Of a stretch of DNA of 64,000 nucleotides, positions 37,114 through 45,432 are shown in pieces (positions within the stretch are counted from its first letter, which is position 1; each line of letters opens with the position of its first letter). A program made the position numbers and the translations under genes. Location of the stretch: contig NZ_CP137624.1 in assembly GCF_033880585.1 (NCBI RefSeq), forward strand, positions 744,001 through 808,000, given 5' to 3'. Origin of the DNA: Lysinibacillus louembei. Its GTDB lineage: Bacteria > Bacillota > Bacilli > Bacillales_A > Planococcaceae. The notes beneath the pieces are model-generated. The model saw only the letters and a list, made by a program, of their open reading frames with translations. It was not told where the DNA came from and searched no databases.

Positions 37114-38118
37114 TTAATATGATGTATTTTGAATTTTTTCAATTAATTCTTCGCCAAGCTTAGGAGCCCATTTCTCATATACAGAAGTTACAGTTGCTTT
37201 AAATGATTCCTTGTCTGGCTCAGTAATTTGATTGCCATTTTCTAATAAAAATTCACGTGCTTCATTAATTTTGTCTTGGTTTGCTTGACGACCAAATTCA
37301 GCGGCTACTTTACCTGCTTCTATTACTGCCTCTTGCTGTTCAGGTGTTAGGCTATTAAATGTTTTTGTACTAATAGAAACTGTTGCAGCACTGAAACGAT
37401 CTCCTAACTCTGCCACATAATCTTGTACTTCAAAAATCTTTGAAGATTGGATTGTTGCTAAAGAGTTTGAATGTCCGTCAATAACACCTTGCTGTAAGCC
37501 TGTAAATACTTCCGTCCAAGCCATTGGCGTTGGCTCTGCACCAAATGCCTTCCATGTGTCGATTTGAATTTCATTTTCTTGAACACGGATTTTCATTTTC
37601 TTTACATCTTCAACACTGTTAATTGCGTTGTTCGATGTTGTAGCAACAAAGCCATTTTCTAACCAGCCTAATGTTTTCACATTGCCTTCCGTTTCAAATT
37701 TGCTGCTCAAATCCTCACCAATCTCACCATCCAGCACGCTATATGCATGTTCACGGCTTTCAAAAATAAACGGTAAATCTAATACGTTAAATTCTTTTAC
37801 CCAGTTCCCTACTGGTCCTACTGATTGGATTGCCATATCAGCTGAGCCCATACCCATTAACTCAAATACTTCGCGCTCTCCACCTAAAGAGTTGTTAGAG
37901 TGAATTTTTACTGTTACTTGATTGTCCGTTAATTTTTCAATTTCCTCTTTGAACTTTTTCGCTGTTAAACCAAATTTCGCATCTTCTGGTTCAGGAATAC
38001 TTAAATCGAGCACAACCTGCTTGCCTGCACCATCTGCACCTTCCTTTTTATCAGAACCACAAGCAGCTAAAATTACTATTAATAGAGCCGACATCATAAC
38101 CATTATTAGTTTTTTCAT
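37114..38118 (-). CDS. dctP: TRAP transporter substrate-binding lipoprotein (DctP type), second system
   Basis: A 334-residue solute-binding lipoprotein with lipobox LAAC (C20). DctP motifs include SLGGEREVFELMGMGSADMAI, the conserved Arg in KIRVQENEI, and the GLQQGVIDGHSN hinge. The Arg suggests a carboxylate-bearing ligand; the operon enzymes suggest a polyol-derived acid or sugar acid. It is the fifth gene of the operon. A hairpin lies between it and dctQ. Confidence 0.92.
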   Translation of the reverse strand: MKKLIMVMMSALLIVILAACGSDKKEGADGAGKQVVLDLSIPEPEDAKFGLTAKKFKEEIEKLTDNQVTVKIHSNNSLGGEREVFELMGMGSADMAIQSVGPVGNWVKEFNVLDLPFIFESREHAYSVLDGEIGEDLSSKFETEGNVKTLGWLENGFVATTSNNAINSVEDVKKMKIRVQENEIQIDTWKAFGAEPTPMAWTEVFTGLQQGVIDGHSNSLATIQSSKIFEVQDYVAELGDRFSAATVSISTKTFNSLTPEQQEAVIEAGKVAAEFGRQANQDKINEAREFLLENGNQITEPDKESFKATVTSVYEKWAPKLGEELIEKIQNTSY

Positions 38119-38154
38119 ACGATAACCCCTTACCCTTTATTTTTTAGAATGAAA

Positions 38155-39213
38155 TTAAGATTGTTTTAAATATGCAATTAAAGCATCTGTTACTTCTGTT
38201 GTTGTTGCAGAGCCTTTTAAATCTTTCGTTTTAATATTTGATTTCAATGTGTATTCAATAGCTGAGAGAAGCTTTTCACCTAATTGTTCATGCCCAAGGA
38301 AATCTAGCATTAATTTACCTGTCCAAATTTGCCCTAATGGGTTAGCTACACCTAAGCCAGCAATATCGGGTGCTGAGCCATGTACAGGCTCAAACATAGA
38401 TGGGTATTCTCTTTCTACATTTAAGTTGGCAGCAGGTGCAATACCGATACTCCCCATAATCGCACCACCAATATCCGTTAAAATATCACCGAACAAATTG
38501 GATGCTACGACTACATCATATTCTGCAGGCTTCATAATCATATAAGCAGCCATTGCATCGATATGTGCGCTACTTTGCTGCAACTCATCGTATTTAGAGA
38601 CTACGTCATGGAAAACATCATCCCAGAATGGCATGCTATGCGATAAGCCATTCGATTTTGTGACACTCGTTATTTTCTTTGAGCGCTTTGATGCTAATTC
38701 GCAAGCATAGGCGATAGCACGCTCAGTACCTTTGCGAGTAAATACCGCATTTTGAATCGCAATTTCATCACTTCCTGAATGCATGCGTCCACCGCTATCT
38801 GAATACTCGCCTTCCGAGTTTTCGCGAACAACAACAATATCGAAATTGCCAGGGTTTTTTAATGGTGATTCTAAGCCTTGTAATAATTTCGCAGGACGCA
38901 CATTAATTTGTTGCTTCAGCCCTCTACGAATTTTTATTAATAAGCCCCATAATGAAATATGGTCTGGTACTAATTCTGGCAATCCTACAGCACCTAAGAA
39001 AATTTGGTCGTATTTTTTTAATATTTCTAGCCCATCCTCAGGCATCATTTCACCATGCTCTAAATAATAATCGCAGCCCCAAGGTAAAATATCCCACTCA
39101 AATTGGAAGCCCCCATCTAGCTGTGCTAATGCATCTAGTACACGCATCGCTTCTGGCACAACTTCTTTTCCAATACCATCACCTGGGATTGTTGCAATTC
39201 GATAAGTTTTCAT
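38155..39213 (-). CDS. Tartrate/D-malate dehydrogenase-like (isocitrate/isopropylmalate dehydrogenase family)
   Basis: A 352-residue NAD-dependent beta-decarboxylating dehydrogenase. The features are IPGDGIGKEVVPE near the N-terminus, the substrate-binding SLWGLLIKIRRGLKQ and INVRP region, VRENSEGEYSDSGG, the metal-binding Asp residues in LFGDILTDIGG, and HGSAPDIAG. The SLWGLLI and VRENSEGEYS variants are typical of the tartrate dehydrogenase/decarboxylase and D-malate dehydrogenase branch, not LeuB. It should oxidise a 2-hydroxyacid with an adjacent carboxylate. It starts right after the frameshifted dehydrogenase gene; in the unshifted frame the gap to it would be 16 bp, holding the ribosome binding site (AGGGGG). 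Confidence 0.88.
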   Translation of the reverse strand: MKTYRIATIPGDGIGKEVVPEAMRVLDALAQLDGGFQFEWDILPWGCDYYLEHGEMMPEDGLEILKKYDQIFLGAVGLPELVPDHISLWGLLIKIRRGLKQQINVRPAKLLQGLESPLKNPGNFDIVVVRENSEGEYSDSGGRMHSGSDEIAIQNAVFTRKGTERAIAYACELASKRSKKITSVTKSNGLSHSMPFWDDVFHDVVSKYDELQQSSAHIDAMAAYMIMKPAEYDVVVASNLFGDILTDIGGAIMGSIGIAPAANLNVEREYPSMFEPVHGSAPDIAGLGVANPLGQIWTGKLMLDFLGHEQLGEKLLSAIEYTLKSNIKTKDLKGSATTTEVTDALIAYLKQS

Positions 39214-40269
39214 TCAGTTATAGCCCCCTCTATTTATTTGGATAAACAATGACTTTAATCGAATCCAAATGCGTTTCCGTCGCCTTCTCATTGCCTCACT
39301 AATATCTTTTAACTCAAAAGTAGATGTAATGACTGTACCAATAACTTCTTTTAACTCTTTTAATATAGTAATTGCTAACGGGAATGTGTTCGCATAGCGG
39401 TACACGGTAATTAAATCTAATTCTCGTTGTAGCATTAATGTTAAATCGATTGGTACTTCCGCATCCTTAGGGAAGCCGATACTTACGAGTTTGCCACCCT
39501 TTTTTAATGCTTGAATACCGCTTTGAATTGCAGGTTTTGCACCAGACGTTTCAATAACAATATCGAAATAATCCTTTGGAATTTCCTCTGCAGGAATATG
39601 GACAGTATTTGTTGCACCTAATCCAACAGCGACTTGTAATTTATGTTCAACCATATCCGTAACAAAGATTTCACTCGCATTATAGAAGCGTGCTGCACAG
39701 GCGCACATTAACCCTACTGGTCCCATTCCAGTGATTAAAACACGCATCCCTGGGCGTAGATTTGCCCGTCTTAATGCATGGATTGCGACAGATAATGGCT
39801 CCGCCAATGTTGCTTCCTCAAATGTTAGTTCGTCTGGAATCGGGAATACGAAATCCTCAGGATGGCTAACATATTGACGTAATGCGCCTTTATGTGGTGG
39901 TGTTGATAAAAAGACAACTTTATCGCACAGATTATATTTGCCATTTCTACATTTTTCGCACTTACGGCATGGAACTCCTGGTTCAACTGTCACTCGATCA
40001 CCAACAGCAAAATTTGTTACTTCTTCACCGATTTCAACAACTGTACCAGCAAATTCATGTCCTTGAATATGGGGATATTGTACGGTTCTTGCACCGATAT
40101 GTCCGTGTTGATAATAGTGTATATCAGAGCCACAAATGCCTACAGCTTCTACTTTTACTAACACTTCGTTTGGCAGCACCTCAGGTATTGTGTCGTAATC
40201 TACTTCTACTTGTGAAAGCCCAATTAAACTTGCAACTTGCATTTTTTGATTTCGATCTACTGTCCTCAC
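39214..40269 (-). CDS. Zinc-dependent polyol dehydrogenase, 3' end frameshifted
   Basis: A 351-codon MDR dehydrogenase of the sorbitol/xylitol dehydrogenase type. Catalytic zinc ligands are C46 (GICGSDIHYY) and H71-E72 (GHEFAG). The structural cysteine cluster is CRKCEKCRNGKYNLC. GPVGLMCA starts the Rossmann fold. GTG at 40269 follows GGAGTGA at 6 nt. After residue 327 the frame changes to an Arg-rich tail (MRRRRKRIWI) unlike any MDR enzyme. The other frame gives the expected ending, ATETHLDSIKVIVYPNK, and stops at 39230, 16 bp before the next gene and in front of its ribosome binding site. So a single base near 39283 appears to be missing. The shift may be a sequencing error or a real mutation. 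Confidence 0.8.
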   Translation of the reverse strand: MRTVDRNQKMQVASLIGLSQVEVDYDTIPEVLPNEVLVKVEAVGICGSDIHYYQHGHIGARTVQYPHIQGHEFAGTVVEIGEEVTNFAVGDRVTVEPGVPCRKCEKCRNGKYNLCDKVVFLSTPPHKGALRQYVSHPEDFVFPIPDELTFEEATLAEPLSVAIHALRRANLRPGMRVLITGMGPVGLMCACAARFYNASEIFVTDMVEHKLQVAVGLGATNTVHIPAEEIPKDYFDIVIETSGAKPAIQSGIQALKKGGKLVSIGFPKDAEVPIDLTLMLQRELDLITVYRYANTFPLAITILKELKEVIGTVITSTFELKDISEAMRRRRKRIWIRLKSLFIQINRGGYN

Positions 40270-40275
40270 AATTTA

Positions 40276-41325
40276 TCACTCCAAATTTGTTGATTCATCA
40301 TATTGAATAAGCACCTTGCCACATTGCTTTTCCTCGCATAATTGGAATGCTTTTTGCCAATCATTTAAGTTCATCACATGTGTAATAATAGGCTTTAGAT
40401 TGATTTGATTTTGATCATAAATTTTCATCACTCTTTCCCAAGTTGTTATAGAGTGTGCTAATGACCCATATACTTGCAATTGCTTGTATAAAATCGTATC
40501 GAAATCTAGGGTAAACGCTTTCCCAACAATCCCTACTTGAATATGCTGCCCTCGCTTTTTCACTTGCTCTAAACAGCTACTAATCGCCATAGGGGCTCCC
40601 GTACAATCAATCGTAATATCAACACCTTGATTGTTCGTCTCCTCAGCTACAATATTTGCTAAATTTTCCTGCTGCACATTAATTACCCGTGCAGCACCAA
40701 GCTCCTTAGCAATTTCTAAGCGTTGTGCATCAACATCTGTACCACTTACTAACACTTTACAACCTTTGATAGCTAATAACGACATGCAAATTAAACCAAT
40801 TGGACCCGGACCAGACAATAAGACAATATCGCCACTTTTAATATCTGTTAGCTCCTCAATTGCTTGTACAGCACAAGCTAAAGGCTCTGCTAAAGCACCT
40901 TCTTGCAAGGATACGTGCTTAGGTAGTTTATAAACTGCATCTTCCTTAATAGAAAGATATTTTGTAAAACTACCATCTACTCCATGTCCCATTCCTCGGC
41001 GTGTCTCACAAAACATGTAATAGCCTGTTTTACAATGAATACATTTACCACAAGTACGCTCTGTTGAGCCAAGCACTGTGACACGATCTCCTATTTTTAA
41101 GTTTTGAACATCTTTTCCTGTTTCGACGATGACACCTGAGCATTCATGCCCAAGTATAACAGGTGGGTAGTTTTTAAATGTATCATGATAAATATGCAAA
41201 TCTGTTCCGCAAATACCTGTATAAGCAATTTCGACTTTTACTTCATGTTCATGACAAGTCGGTTCTTCTACTGTTCCAACCTCGATATTGCCTACGCCGC
41301 CTTTCGTTTTTAACAGTGCTTGCAT
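40276..41325 (-). CDS. Zinc-dependent alcohol/polyol dehydrogenase (MDR)
   Basis: A 349-residue sorbitol-dehydrogenase-like enzyme. Catalytic zinc ligands are C39 (GICGTDLHIYH) and H60-E61 (GHECSG). The structural zinc cysteines are in CGKCIHCKTGYYMFC. The Rossmann motif is SGPGPIGLICM. Its ribosome binding site is AGGGGG. It is closely linked to the frameshifted paralogue downstream (6-bp gap) and to the ALDH upstream (13 bp). The pair of polyol-type dehydrogenases suggests oxidation at two positions, or two substrates such as epimers. Confidence 0.9.
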   Translation of the reverse strand: MQALLKTKGGVGNIEVGTVEEPTCHEHEVKVEIAYTGICGTDLHIYHDTFKNYPPVILGHECSGVIVETGKDVQNLKIGDRVTVLGSTERTCGKCIHCKTGYYMFCETRRGMGHGVDGSFTKYLSIKEDAVYKLPKHVSLQEGALAEPLACAVQAIEELTDIKSGDIVLLSGPGPIGLICMSLLAIKGCKVLVSGTDVDAQRLEIAKELGAARVINVQQENLANIVAEETNNQGVDITIDCTGAPMAISSCLEQVKKRGQHIQVGIVGKAFTLDFDTILYKQLQVYGSLAHSITTWERVMKIYDQNQINLKPIITHVMNLNDWQKAFQLCEEKQCGKVLIQYDESTNLE

Positions 41326-41338
41326 TTATAAATCCCCC

Positions 41339-42769
41339 TTATTCAATGCCTACAGAAATATATTTAACTTCTAAAAACTCCTCGATGCCCCATAATCCGC
41401 CTTCTCTACCTAGGCCGCTTTCTTTAAAACCACCAAATGGCGCTTGTGCTACAGATGGCAATCCATCATTTAAGCCGACAATGCCATATTCCAAGCCTTC
41501 GGAAATACGTACTGCCTCGGAAATTTTTTCAGAGAATACATAAGCAGCTAAACCAAATGGTGTATTATTTGCTCGTTGCAGTACTTCCTCTACCGTTTCA
41601 AATGTTGTAATCGGTGCTAGTGGACCAAATGTTTCCTCATACATGCATTCCATTTCGTCAGAAACATTGGAAATAACTGTTGGCTCTAGGAAATAGCCTG
41701 GACTATCTGTTAATTCTTTGCCCCCTGTCAAAATAACCGCACCTTTATCAACCGCATCCTGTAATTGCGCTTTTACTTTATTAACCGCATTTCCATCAAT
41801 TAATGGTCCAATGACAACGCCCTCTTCAAGACCGTTTCCAATTTTTAATTTCCTTACTTCTTCTACGAAAATATTTGCGAACTCTTCCTCTACATCCTTA
41901 TGCACATAAATGCGATTGGCACATACGCATGTTTGTCCTGCATTACGGAATTTCGATTTAATTAAATTTTCAGCCGCTAATTGTAAATTAGCATGTTTTG
42001 TAATAATGAATGGTGCATGTCCGCCAAGCTCTAATGAAATTTTCTTCACTGTTTGTGCAGCCTGTTCCATTAACTGCTTGCCGATTTCTGTAGAACCAGT
42101 AAACGTTACTTTGCGAATACGGCTATCATTCATCCATTCTTTGACGATAGCACCTGCGTTTCCTGTCACAATATTTAGTACACCTTTCGGAATGCCCGCT
42201 TCATGTGCTAGTTCAATTAATTTAATCGCAGTAAATGGCGTTTGCGATGCTGGTTTAATTACTGCTGTACAGCCTGCCGCAAGTGCTGGACCTACTTTAC
42301 GTGTAATCATTGCAGCTGGGAAGTTCCAAGGCGTAATAGCTGCAATCACACCTACAGGCTGTTTAATAACGAGTAAGCGCTTAACCACACTTGACGAAGG
42401 AACAGTATGCCCATAAATTCGCTTGCCTTCCTCTGCATACCAAGAAATAAAGCTATTTGCATAATTTACTTCACCAATTGCCTCTGCTAACGGCTTACCT
42501 TGCTCTTCCGTCATAATTTTCCCGATTACCTCTTTATTGTCATCAATCAATTGATACCATTTTTGCAGTAGGTTTGAGCGTTCTTCAGCAGTTAATTTTG
42601 ACCAAGCATCAAGCGCATTATACGCTGCATCAGCCGCTAATTTTGCTTCCTCACTACCGCCCTTTGGTACCGTGCCAATCACATTATTTGTTGCTGGATT
42701 TATTACTTCAATTTGCTCTTTTGTGTCAATTTGCTCGCCGTTAATAATCAAAAATTCTTTTTTGCCCAA
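41339..42769 (-). CDS. NAD(P)-dependent aldehyde dehydrogenase, succinate-semialdehyde-dehydrogenase-like
   Basis: A 476-residue ALDH. The cofactor motif TPWNFPAAM is near 145-154, the base is E247 (SLELGGHAPF), and the nucleophile is C281 in GQTCVCANR. The TCVCANR context with the Cys-x-Cys pair is a hallmark of the GabD branch (succinate semialdehyde and related short aldehyde acids such as glutarate semialdehyde or alpha-ketoglutarate semialdehyde). It is the first gene of the minus-strand operon, behind a strong promoter with an operator-like palindrome. Confidence 0.92.
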   Translation of the reverse strand: MGKKEFLIINGEQIDTKEQIEVINPATNNVIGTVPKGGSEEAKLAADAAYNALDAWSKLTAEERSNLLQKWYQLIDDNKEVIGKIMTEEQGKPLAEAIGEVNYANSFISWYAEEGKRIYGHTVPSSSVVKRLLVIKQPVGVIAAITPWNFPAAMITRKVGPALAAGCTAVIKPASQTPFTAIKLIELAHEAGIPKGVLNIVTGNAGAIVKEWMNDSRIRKVTFTGSTEIGKQLMEQAAQTVKKISLELGGHAPFIITKHANLQLAAENLIKSKFRNAGQTCVCANRIYVHKDVEEEFANIFVEEVRKLKIGNGLEEGVVIGPLIDGNAVNKVKAQLQDAVDKGAVILTGGKELTDSPGYFLEPTVISNVSDEMECMYEETFGPLAPITTFETVEEVLQRANNTPFGLAAYVFSEKISEAVRISEGLEYGIVGLNDGLPSVAQAPFGGFKESGLGREGGLWGIEEFLEVKYISVGIE

Positions 42770-42794
42770 TGATTTCCACTCCTTTAAAATTCGA

Positions 42795-42808
42795 TGTAAA
42801 GGTTTACA
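42795..42808 (-). promoter_or_regulatory. Operator-like palindrome at the start of the second TRAP operon
   Basis: TGTAAAGGTTTACA is a near-perfect palindrome (12 of 14 bases symmetric; the GG centre is not) about 5 bp downstream of the -10 box, so a bound protein would block transcription. It fits the CcpA cre pattern except for one central C to G change. It may bind CcpA, the adjacent LacI regulator, or both. Confidence 0.6.
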
Positions 42809-42812
42809 TACG

Positions 42813-42842
42813 ATTATATGGAGTGCTTATAAAAAAAGTCAA
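42813..42842 (-). promoter_or_regulatory. Sigma-A promoter for the second TRAP operon
   Basis: On the minus strand, TTGACT (42842-42837) and TATAAT (42818-42813) are separated by 18 bp. This is a strong match to the vegetative consensus, 44 bp before the ALDH start codon. Confidence 0.85.
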
Positions 42843-42942
42843 TATTAAATTTAATCTAAAATAAAGTAATTTTCCCCTTTTTCCAAAAATTCAGAACTAT
42901 TATCCTTAATATATGTATCTCGAAATCCTTTTATAAAATCTA

Positions 42943-42970
42943 TTGCTAAAGAAAAAAATCATGGTATTCT
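42943..42970 (+). promoter_or_regulatory. Candidate promoter of the lacI-type regulator gene
   Basis: TTGCTA (42943-42948) and TATTCT (42965-42970), 16 bp apart, lie about 137 bp before the regulator start codon. The match is moderate. Confidence 0.45.
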
Positions 42971-43106
42971 AACTCAAAAGATATACTTTAATTTATTAGG
43001 CTCTTATCCATAATTTGGGTTTAAGATAATGATAATACGTCTTATTTTTACAAGGCTTAGCGCTAAAAATAACCGTGATTACTATATAGAAATGAGGTTT
43101 TACAGT

Positions 43107-44108
43107 ATGAAAGTAAATATTTACGATGTCGCAAAGGCAGCAAATGTTTCCATCGCTACAGTATCAAAAGTCATTAATAATACTGGACGAATTGGTGATA
43201 AAACACGTAAAAAGGTTAATGATGTTATTAAAGAGCTAGACTATAAACCTAACTTGATGGCATCTGCCTTGATGGGCAAAAAAACATGTACAATTGGCTT
43301 TATTTTACCAGATTTAGCGAATCCATTCTTTTCTGAGCTAGCAAGATATGTTGAAGACATGGCTAGTAGCTTTAACTATAATGTTGTTATTTGCAGTACA
43401 GACTATATTACAGAGAAAGAGGAAATGTATGTATCTTTATTACTACAAAAAAATGTTGATGGTTTTATTTTAGCATCTGGCTTTGAAAGCTTTGAAGCGA
43501 TAGAAAAAATACAGGCAATGAATATCCCTATTGTACTTGTTGCTAGAAATGCACCTGGTAAACAACTAAATCTTGTATCAATTAATGACTATGACGCCGG
43601 ATTCCGTGCTACCTCTTACTTGATTGAACGAGGACACCAGCAAATAGCAATTATTGCACGTAATATTTGGAGTAACCGTGAACGCTATCGAGGCTATGCA
43701 GATGCAATGCGCAAAAATGGGCTTGTGCCTATGGATGAGTATTATTATGCAAAAGAATCAACAATTCAAGATGGCTTTAAAAGCCTACAGCAAATTATGA
43801 AGGTTTCCTCTATAAAGCCAACTGCATTTTTTGCATGCAATGATTTAATGGCAACAGGTGCTATTAAAGCTTGTAAAAAACTTAATCTAAATGTACCAGA
43901 GGATATTTCCATCATCGGCTTTGATAATAGTATTTTTGCACAAATTGTTGAGCCTGCTTTAACAACAGTTGAACAGCCACAGCGAGAAATTGCGACAGAG
44001 GCAGTTCAATTGCTTATGAATGCAATTAACGGCGATAACGCACATCAAACTATTACGTTGAAAACTAAAATTATTGAAAGGGAAACAGTAAAAAATCTAA
44101 TTTTGTAG
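43107..44108 (+). CDS. LacI-family transcriptional regulator
   Basis: A 333-residue repressor-type protein. The N-terminal HTH (about 1-22) is NIYDVAKAANVSIATVSKVIN, immediately followed by the hinge helix region (YKPNLMASALMGKK). The periplasmic-binding-protein-like core has IGFILPDLANPFFSELAR and GFDNSIFAQIVEPALTTV, typical of LacI/PurR. The open frame extends upstream to 43029, but GAGG and 9-nt spacing support the ATG at 43107. The regulator is divergent from the TRAP operon and codirectional with the PFK and transketolase genes, which carry LacI-type palindromes. The effector is probably a sugar or sugar-acid intermediate. Confidence 0.92.
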   Translation: MKVNIYDVAKAANVSIATVSKVINNTGRIGDKTRKKVNDVIKELDYKPNLMASALMGKKTCTIGFILPDLANPFFSELARYVEDMASSFNYNVVICSTDYITEKEEMYVSLLLQKNVDGFILASGFESFEAIEKIQAMNIPIVLVARNAPGKQLNLVSINDYDAGFRATSYLIERGHQQIAIIARNIWSNRERYRGYADAMRKNGLVPMDEYYYAKESTIQDGFKSLQQIMKVSSIKPTAFFACNDLMATGAIKACKKLNLNVPEDISIIGFDNSIFAQIVEPALTTVEQPQREIATEAVQLLMNAINGDNAHQTITLKTKIIERETVKNLIL

Positions 44109-44150
44109 TTGAAAATTCTAAAAATTCATTTTATAATAACGTAAAATTAG

Positions 44151-44164
44151 GTTAAGCGCTTAAC
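44151..44164 (+). promoter_or_regulatory. LacI-type operator upstream of the PFK-family gene
   Basis: GTTAAGCGCTTAAC is a perfect 14-bp palindrome with the CG centre typical of LacI-family operators. It sits just before the PFK ribosome binding site. A near copy (13 of 14) lies upstream of the transketolase gene. Confidence 0.75.
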
Positions 44165-44202
44165 TTATCTTGAAGGAGGCGATTATTATTCGCGGAACTG
44201 CT

Positions 44203-45381
44203 ATGGTTGTTCAATCAGGTGGCCCAACAGCCGTTATTAACAGCTCATTAGCTGGACTTGTTACCGCTATACGTAAAAAAGCTGATATTCCTGTTTATGG
44301 AGCAAAAGGCGGTCTTCAAGGCTTATTGCAAAACACCTTTGTTCGCCTTGATGCCCTTTCAGAGCAACAGCTTCATAACATTAAGTACACGCCAGGTGCA
44401 GTGCTTGGAACATGCCGATTAAAAGTAGACGAGCAACATTTAAAACAAATTATCAATGTATTTAAAGCTTTAAATGTCCGTTACTTTTTTTATATCGGTG
44501 GCAATGGCTCCATGCATGTTGCACATCAAATTAGCATATATGCTCGCAACAATAATTATGATTTGTATACGATTGGCATTCCGAAATCAATTGATAACGA
44601 TTTACACTTGATTGATCATTCACCGGGTTATGCGAGTGCAGCGAAGTTTTTGATTTCTTGTACACGTGATATCACATTTGATATTGCTAGCTATGAGCTT
44701 CCTAAAAAAGTAACTATTTTAGAAACAATGGGACGCAACACAGGCTGGTTAGCTGCCGCTTGCTCATTGGCAGCAAACCCTCAGTCCAATTGCCAGCAGC
44801 TCATTTATATACCAGAAGTTCCGTTTAATATGGAGCAGTGCTTGGAAAATATCGAGAAAAATAAAAACAATGGTGCCCATACACTTCTTATTGTTTCTGA
44901 AGGTATTCGTGATAAAAACGAGAGATTAATCGGCTCAGATAATATCCTTTTTGATACGCTGAATAGACCGAAATTAGGTGGTGTATCTTACACGCTTAAA
45001 CAACAAATTCATCAAAATCTCGGCATTTCAACTCGCTATATCGATACGAGCATTTGGCAAAGATGCTGCACGAGCTGTCTATCTATTGTCGATGTGGAAG
45101 AAGCGTATACTCTCGGTATGAACGCCTGGGAAGCTGTGCAGAATGGTAATAACAATGTCATGGTGACATTAATTCGCCAAGAAGGTACTAGTTATGCCCC
45201 TGTTTACGGCACAGTTTTCTTAAAAAATGTTGTAGATGTTGAAAAGCATTTCCCAATAGAATGGTACAACAGCACAATGAATACGATTCAAGGTGCATTT
45301 TCAAACTATTTAACTCCTCTTTTAGAGGAAGATGTCTCACCTGCTCAAGATTATTTCTTCGACAAGCTGGTGAATATATAA
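44203..45381 (+). CDS. Phosphofructokinase-family kinase (PPi- or ATP-dependent)
   Basis: A PFK-A-fold enzyme of about 393 residues that phosphorylates fructose 6-phosphate or a related sugar phosphate. The motifs are QSGGPTAVINSSL (phosphoryl-donor loop), GGNGSMH, PKSIDNDLHLIDHSPGYASA with the catalytic Asp, and METMGRNTGW. The PK before SIDND is typical of PPi-dependent enzymes, whereas Gly in GGNGS (not GGNDS) is typical of ATP users, so the donor is uncertain. The start is unclear: AAGGAGG at 44173-44179 lies 23 nt before the only ATG (44203), while in-frame ATT codons at 44185 and 44188 have ideal spacing. The gene lies directly behind a LacI operator. Confidence 0.85.
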   Translation: MVVQSGGPTAVINSSLAGLVTAIRKKADIPVYGAKGGLQGLLQNTFVRLDALSEQQLHNIKYTPGAVLGTCRLKVDEQHLKQIINVFKALNVRYFFYIGGNGSMHVAHQISIYARNNNYDLYTIGIPKSIDNDLHLIDHSPGYASAAKFLISCTRDITFDIASYELPKKVTILETMGRNTGWLAAACSLAANPQSNCQQLIYIPEVPFNMEQCLENIEKNKNNGAHTLLIVSEGIRDKNERLIGSDNILFDTLNRPKLGGVSYTLKQQIHQNLGISTRYIDTSIWQRCCTSCLSIVDVEEAYTLGMNAWEAVQNGNNNVMVTLIRQEGTSYAPVYGTVFLKNVVDVEKHFPIEWYNSTMNTIQGAFSNYLTPLLEEDVSPAQDYFFDKLVNI

Positions 45382-45393
45382 TTTCCGACAATG

Positions 45394-45407
45394 GTTAAGC
45401 GCTTACT
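45394..45407 (+). promoter_or_regulatory. LacI-type operator upstream of the transketolase genes
   Basis: GTTAAGCGCTTACT shares 12-13 positions with the palindrome upstream of the PFK-family gene and lies about 14 bp before the AGGAGG of the transketolase N-terminal gene, just past the PFK stop. It suggests that the same LacI regulator controls this transcription start or blocks elongation into it. Confidence 0.65.
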
Positions 45408-45432
45408 CATTTTGAATTTAAGGAGGAATTTT

